A DNA stretch of 64,000 nucleotides, taken from contig NC_083506.1 in the NCBI RefSeq assembly GCF_032362555.1, positions 2,341,501 to 2,405,500 of the forward strand. The letters run 5' to 3'. Below, in pieces: positions 58,841 through 64,000 of this stretch (its first letter is position 1; each line of letters begins with the position of its first letter). A model generated the notes under the pieces. It was not told the DNA's origin and made no database searches. It was given only the letters and a program-made list of their open reading frames with translations. This DNA comes from Amyelois transitella. Its lineage: Eukaryota > Arthropoda > Insecta > Lepidoptera > Pyralidae. A program made the position numbers and the translations under genes.

Positions 58841-59439
58841 CAAATTGATATTTGTTATTGGAGCTGAGTCTTGGATCAATTCGTTTTAAAATTCGGTTTG
58901 ACACATAAAGTTTTGCATCACACGAGGTCACACTTCGCCAGCTTTACCTCAAAGAGATAAAGTTTATAACGCATTATTTTTTTTTATCAGGATTCAACCA
59001 TTTTTATGAAAATCACAATATTAAGCCCTTGGAACGTTTGACAAAACCCGCGCAAGTTTTATACGGGGCAATATGGCGTAATTTGAATAATGTAATAGTT
59101 GGAAATCCCGTAGTAAGACGTGGACAGCAAGCCAAAAAGGGCCATCACAATAGCCCTTTGTGACCAGATGCCGGGATCAGAACGATCGCATCCAATAAAT
59201 TATTTATTTGAGTACCCACGGTCAGGTGGCCTTTGATTGAAGGCTTTTATGTTCGGACGGACTTACGTGTATTATTTTCTAGTTTCAGGAATATAAAAGG
59301 GTATTTTATTATTAAAGAAATACATATAAACATTTGCTTTAACCACGATTTGCTCTGTCTGTTATTAGGTATGTATTATGTATATTCGTTAGTTATTCAA
59401 AAGGTCAGGTTAAGAGTACGAAATCGACGAGCTTGAATA

Positions 59440-59520
59440 AAGAGAGTTGTGAATGTTGATGAAGCTAAAGAAGTATAGAGGGATCGTGGCAAATTGAAAA
59501 ATGTAGTCTCTTTTATGTCG
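59440..59520 (+). repeat. Family B LINE 3' end
   Basis: GTGAATGTTGATGAAGCTAA, AGAGGGATCGTGGCAAATTG, AAAAATGTAGTCTC. Confidence 0.5.
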
Positions 59521-59645
59521 CCCTCCATGGCGCAGTAGCAATATGATTACCTCCGAATCATACGAGTAAGGTCCTGGGTTCAATGTTTGATCGAATCAAG
59601 GCACATTTAACAACTGGTCAAATTTGGGTGATTCGTTTTTAATTT
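59521..59645 (+). repeat. tRNA-derived SINE family 3
   Basis: GCCCTCCATGGCGCAGTAGC (A box), AGGTCCTGGGTTCAATG (B-box region), then CACATTTAACAACTGGTCAA. Confidence 0.5.
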
Positions 59646-60049
59646 CAATAGCGAATCCAATTATGGATTGTATTCGGTAATGGCTAAAAATTAAATATTT
59701 TAAGAGTCCCTAAGTTCCTATTAAATATTAACAATGTCAAACTTAGTTATGATAAGAACTAACAATGATTAGGTTGATAACTATTCTGTCCAGTACACGT
59801 CTCTAATGTCTGAGCCAAATTAATTCTCGTCTGATTACTTTGTGCGTCAAATTCAATTTGTTCTGTGATAAAATGTGTCATGAAAATGTTATTAGGCCCT
59901 TATAGTTATGTTCTATTTCATTATTTTGATTTTTTAAGGTATTATTTTTATACCTGCACTACAAAGTTATTTTAACATAGTAGAGTCATTGATATATCTG
60001 TCAGTCTGATTTCAAATGTTTATAAAAACAACTTTTTTTTTATTAATAA

Positions 60050-60318
60050 ACTAGCTGTGCCTGCGACTTCGTCCGCGTGGAATAGTTGTTTTGGGCATCA
60101 TTGAAGCCCTCAAGGATGCTCCTTCCACGATTTTTTTCACATTTTCCATTATTTCTTCGCTCCTAATAGTTGCATCTAGACGTTATATAGCCTAAAGCCT
60201 TCCTCGATAAATGGTCTATTCAATACAAAAATAATCTTTCAAATCGAACCAGTAGTTCTTGAGATTAGCACATTAAAAAAACAAACAAACTCTTCAGTTT
60301 TATAATATTAGTATAGAT
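60050..60318 (+). repeat. 'CTAGCTGTGCCCGCGAC' repeat
   Basis: ACTAGCTGTGCCTGCGACTT to CAGTTTTATAATATTAGTAT; complete short form with the GAAGCCCTCAAGGATG core. Confidence 0.85.
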
Positions 60319-60424
60319 AAATCTAAGTGCCTATTTAAACTAAAAAAATATTCTAATAGAATTATAACCAGAAATATGTACCTACAACTTACAAAAGAAA
60401 AAGAAATGAAAATAAAGTTGAAAC

Positions 60425-61080
60425 GCCTGTGTGCAATACTGTCATGCCGTCGTCGGGTCTTCCCGTACTCCCTTAGGGGAGTCGGAGTAGATTGGTCAGG
60501 GCTTTTGGCCCTCTTCAATGGCATCATCGCTGCCTACGACTGTAGGCAGGTCGATGGGGTGGCCGTGACGGCCTGGGTCTTCACGTCTTCATACACTGGG
60601 AGTTCCCATCAGCGGCGGCGTCGTCACTGGTTGACGACGTCAGCCGCAAGGCAGCGAGGGGAGGGTTTCACCTGACGGCCCGGAGGGAGCGGAGTGCAAC
60701 GGCGCGATGCCTCGCAGGTGGCTGTGTGATGACGCGTCCGCCCTCTCGAATATCTAGGTTCGCCCACTTCAAGTCCCTGAGCATCGTCGAGTTCCTCACG
60801 TAGCGCGGGGCTCCGACGACTGCTCTGAGACTTTGGTTCTCTTGGGCTCTGAGTCTTCTCCTGTCGGTCTCAGAGCAGAATGCGTACCACGCCGGGGCCG
60901 CGAACGTGAGGCGGGATCTGACGTACGTTTGGTAGATCCCGAGCTTCGTCTTCAGGGGGAGGCTGGAAGAGAGAACTGCGTGAAGTCTCCCCCTGGCTGC
61001 CTTGGTCATGAAGCTTGCGCTCGCCTCCTGCCCTTTTTAAACCCTGCCTCCGCTAGCCGCGTCGAGCGCGGCAACCGTTA
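60425..61080 (-). mobile_element. GC-rich LINE fragment, C-terminal RT region (Jockey-like)
   Basis: The - strand frame 61009-60668 reads TKAARGRLHAVLSSSLPLK, TKLGIYQTYVRSRLTFAAPA, ENQSLRAVVGAPRYVRNSTM and LRDLKW. These match the post-RT domain of Jockey-clade ORF2 ('L..Y....P...YA.P.W', 'R...GAPWYVRN..L..DL'). The copy is 5'-truncated: the catalytic RT core is absent. The GC-rich run left of it (60425-60667) is the C-terminal end and 3' UTR. GC content is far above the surrounding DNA. Confidence 0.78.
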
Positions 61081-61439
61081 CCAAAAATAATCCTTATAGC
61101 ATGATTCAGTATTTACGCGCGATGGCTTGTTAGGATATTTTATTTCATGTATAAGTTTGGTGTTTCTATACCGATTTCGATGATTCTTTTTTTTATTGAA
61201 TAGGTACTTATATTAATTTTTAAGAATTATGAATGAGTGTGAGTGTTATTGGTATTATAAACATCAGAGTAAAGAAATATAATCAGAAATCTCCGAACTG
61301 CTAAGCTATTAGGAATTACACGTGTTATTGTGAGTCAACCATAAAAGATAGACTTATGCTGTCTTGGGATATTTTTTCAATAATTTTATGTAGAATATTT
61401 CCGTTGTATCTAGTTTTGCTGTATCTTTAACCATTAAGG

Positions 61440-61629
61440 CTGCACACGCGACGGAAGCTCAAAAAATCAAGTAACTTCTCCCGTTTTCCCAACATTTCCT
61501 TTCACTGCTCTTCTCCTAGTGATTGTAGCGTAATGAAAAGTATACTATAACCTGCTCAGGAGTATGAAGAATAACTGTACCAAGTTTCGTTAAAATCCGT
61601 CAAGTAGTTTTTGTTTCTATAAAGAACAT

Positions 61630-61674
<45 letters not shown>

Positions 61675-61720
61675 AATTTTACTGATTGCATTTTTGGCAT
61701 CAGTATCGATCACTAATCAC
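61440..61720 (+). repeat. Retroelement 3' end with (ACAG)n
   Basis: GCTGCACACGCGACGGAAGC, GTACCAAGTTTCGTTAAAAT, CCGTCAAGTAGTTTTTG, then about 11 CAGA units at 61627-61672 and TTTTGGCATCAGTATCGATC. Layout parallels the 'CTAGCTGTGCCC' repeat. Confidence 0.6.
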
Positions 61721-61936
61721 CCCCTAATAGTTATTTTGAAAATATATTCCATGTACAGAATTGACCTCTCTACAGATTTATTATATTAATAAATGTATAA
61801 TAGATTAATTACAATAAAGCTAAGCCTATGGGTCTAGGCTAGGTATGGTTATGCAAATGAATGTGTTAACATAATCCAATATAACGTGACCCGCAAACAT
61901 TGCGAAGATCGAACGGCAGTTGCTTCGTGTAAAAAT

Positions 61937-62188
61937 ATACATACATACATACATACATATGATCACGTCTATATCCCTAGCGGGGTAGACAGAGTCACCA
62001 GTCTTGAAAAGACTGAATGGCCACGTTCAGCTATTTGGCTTAATGATAAAATTGAGATTCAAATAGTGACAGGTTGCTAGCCCATCGCCTAAAAGAAGAA
62101 TCCTAAGTTCATAAACTTATCCTTTAGTCGCCTTTTACAACATCCATGGGTACGAGATGGAGTGTTCCTGTTCTTTTTTTTATCGGTC
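61937..62188 (-). repeat. Family A repeat, full length
   Basis: (CATA)n, GATCACGTCTATATCCCTAG to CATCCATGGGTACGAGATGG and TATCGGTC. Confidence 0.85.
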
Positions 62189-62368
62189 TCACTCAGCTGT
62201 TTGGTTTAGTGATAGAATTGAGATTCAAATAGTGACAGGTTGCTAGCCCATCGTATAAAAGAGGAATCCCAAGTTTATAAGCCTATCCCTTAGTCGCCTT
62301 TAACGACATTTATGGGAAGGGGTAGGGAGAAGTATCTTTTCTATTGGCGCCCGGTAACCACACGTCAT
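62189..62368 (-). repeat. Family A repeat, 3'-truncated, in tandem
   Basis: CAGCTGTTTGGTTTAGTGAT to TTGGCGCCCGGTAACCACAC. It abuts the previous copy head to tail. Confidence 0.8.
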
Positions 62369-62635
62369 TTTCAATTGCAGTAATAGAATAAATCCACATT
62401 ATATTCTACACCTGTCTCATCACAAACATAATTCACGGCTGTAACAGGGAGAAATTAAAATTAAATCCTTGTAGAAATATGGGAGTCATTTGTAGCGCAC
62501 GTGTGTAAATTCAGGCATTATTCAGGCATTATTACGCTTCATTTCTGCGTCTTGGGTGACTACATGATACTTGATAACTTACTGTGTAATGAACTAGACA
62601 CGTTCGTCTACAGATAAAAAAATGACAATTTATGG

Positions 62636-62902
62636 ATACATACATAATAGTCACGTCTATCCTTTGCGGGGTAGACAGAGCCAACAGTCTCGAAAAGTCT
62701 GAAAGGCCGCGTTAAGCTGTTGACATAGAGATTCAAATAGTGACAGGTTGCTAGCCCGTCGTCTAAAAGAGGAATCCCAAGTACATACATATATATCCTA
62801 TCCTAGCCTATCCCTTAGTCGCCTTATACGTCATCCATGGGAAAGAGATGGAGTGGTCCTATTCTTATTTTCTATTGGTGCCGGGAACCACACGGCAGTT
62901 AT
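62636..62902 (-). repeat. Family A repeat, full length
   Basis: ACATACATAATAGTCACGTC to ATTGGTGCCGGGAACCACAC plus GGCA. Confidence 0.85.
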
Positions 62903-63151
62903 ATATACTTGTAATAATATACTATTTGTAATTAAAATAACAATAGACCTGCTGAAATCAATGAATAACATTCTGCAAATGACCGTATCATTAGGGATGA
63001 CGAATATCCGTACAAATACTGAGATCCGGAAGACAATCGTTAATTATGTGGTCCAGTGGTTTTATTAGATTTATTTAGGCCTGTGGGACACTTGAAGGAC
63101 TTCGAACTATAATATAATCAGGGGCAAGTACTTGGTCCATCATTTCTCTGT

Positions 63152-63398
63152 CAGTGCCGTGTGGTTTTTGGCAATTTAGAATAGGATCATATCTTTCCCA
63201 TGGCTGTCGTAATGGACGACTAAGGGATAGGCTTATTATCTTGCGATTCCGATTCTTGTAGGCGATATTCTTACAATATGACACTATTTGAATCTCAATT
63301 CTATCATTATGCCAAACAGCTGAACGTGGCCAATCAGTCTTTTCAATACTGTTGGCTCTGTCTACCCCGCAAGGGATATAGAAATGAATATATGTTTG
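63152..63398 (+). repeat. Family A repeat, full length
   Basis: AGTGCCGTGTGGTTTTTGGC to CCCGCAAGGGATATAGAAAT. Confidence 0.82.
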
Positions 63399-63440
63399 TA
63401 TCTCATTTCTCTCTCAGCGCCGTGTGGTTTCCGGCATTTT

Positions 63441-63534
63441 AAAATAAATATAAATATATACGGGACAAATGATTCGAACTCGGAACCTCCGGTGTCACAG
63501 ACAAGCGCACTACCGCAGCGCCACAGAGGCCGTC
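63441..63534 (-). repeat. tRNA-derived SINE family 1, short
   Basis: Head GACGGCCTCTGTGGCGCTGC with GAGTTCGAATC then directly ATTTGTCCCGTATATATTTA. The body is deleted between head and tail. Confidence 0.7.
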
Positions 63535-63875
63535 AAAAAGTTAAGAAATCTAATCTGTAAATACACACACACGTCTCAAATCCTTGCGGGGTCGAAGGAT
63601 TGATTACACACTAGCCGCAGTACTGATTATTCTGTAATGTTTTTTCCCGTTCCAATACAAAAGATAATCCGCCTAAACACGAGTTTCTCTCTCAGTAACC
63701 ATTTTTCTCTAATGAAAAAGGGATAATCGTTTCGTGTCCCTTCTTATGATACACGTAACCCTATTAATGAAGAGATACCTCCCAACAAAATGTAACTGAA
63801 TAACTTGGGCATTGTTTATATCAGAGTTTTGTCGTGAGAACGTTGCTTAGAACATTTAACACATAGTTTATCTCT

Positions 63876-64000
63876 AAACTAGCTGTGCCCGCGACTTCGT
63901 CCGCGTGGATTAGTTATTTTTGGCATCATAGAAGCCCTCAAGGATGAATAATTTTCCCTGATTTTTTTTTCACATTCTCCATTATTTCTTCGCTCCTAAT
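63876..64000 (+). repeat. 'CTAGCTGTGCCCGCGAC' repeat, cut by window end
   Basis: AAACTAGCTGTGCCCGCGAC, TTCGTCCGCGTGG and GAAGCCCTCAAGGATGAATA. Confidence 0.85.

Noticed and set aside
59521..59600. Possible tRNA gene
   Set aside because: Degenerate stems and a SINE-like continuation.
1..64000. CRISPR arrays, operons or bacterial insertion sequences
   Set aside because: Tandem repeats here are microsatellites or TE parts without regular spacers, and genes are spliced; the sequence is eukaryotic.

Overview
The window is nuclear DNA of an insect, almost certainly a moth or butterfly (Lepidoptera). It is AT-rich, its genes have introns with GT..AG borders, and it is crowded with repeats of lepidopteran type: tRNA-derived SINEs, the 'CTAGCTGTGCCCGCGAC' repeat, and a short repeat with a (TATG)n tail that I call family A. 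Nothing prokaryotic is present. Calls rest on reading the sequence and on remembered protein families; no search was run.

Host genes. (1) 247-10938, + strand: the last five exons of a peroxisomal acyl-CoA oxidase (ACOX1-like), whose 5' part lies before the window. One 8.7-kb intron carries an inserted DNA transposon. (2) 11182-12652, - strand: a two-exon gene for a secreted Gly/Ser/Ala/Asn-rich repeat protein of silk, cuticle or eggshell type, with a clear TATA box. It converges tail to tail on ACOX, with stop codons 243 bp apart. (3) 19579-19658, - strand: a tRNA-Leu(TAG) gene. (4) 26752-29763, - strand: four 3' exons of syndecan, including the transmembrane segment and the EFYA tail. I found no signal-peptide exon in the remaining 34 kb, so most or all of the right half may be the first syndecan intron.

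Mobile DNA. 1540-3473 is a terminal-inverted-repeat element with a perfect 8-bp target duplication and a decayed gene of a family I do not know by function. 13418-15356 is a pogo/Tigger-like element with TA flanks. Its 360-aa open frame keeps the DNA-binding domains and a PHD finger but has lost most of the DDE catalytic core, and a perfect heat-shock element lies upstream. 20733-21480 is a Tc1/mariner remnant. About 36005-41851 is a near full-length LINE on the - strand with both ORFs open, apart from a clean insertion in ORF2 of a 1-kb LTR element (39056-40047). That element has two identical 256-bp LTRs, a tRNA-Trp primer site and no genes, i.e. a TRIM. 55978-58123 is an unfamiliar 2.1-kb non-autonomous element carrying 11 copies of a 15-bp motif, with a 263-bp MITE nested inside.

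The rest, mainly 3.5-10, 15.4-26.7, 29.8-36 and 42-64 kb, is AT-rich intronic or intergenic DNA with SINE and LINE fragments, simple repeats and a few GC-richer islands that could be regulatory. The most original signals are the 15-bp-motif element, the TRIM in the LINE, and the pogo-like HTH plus PHD protein with a heat-shock element.
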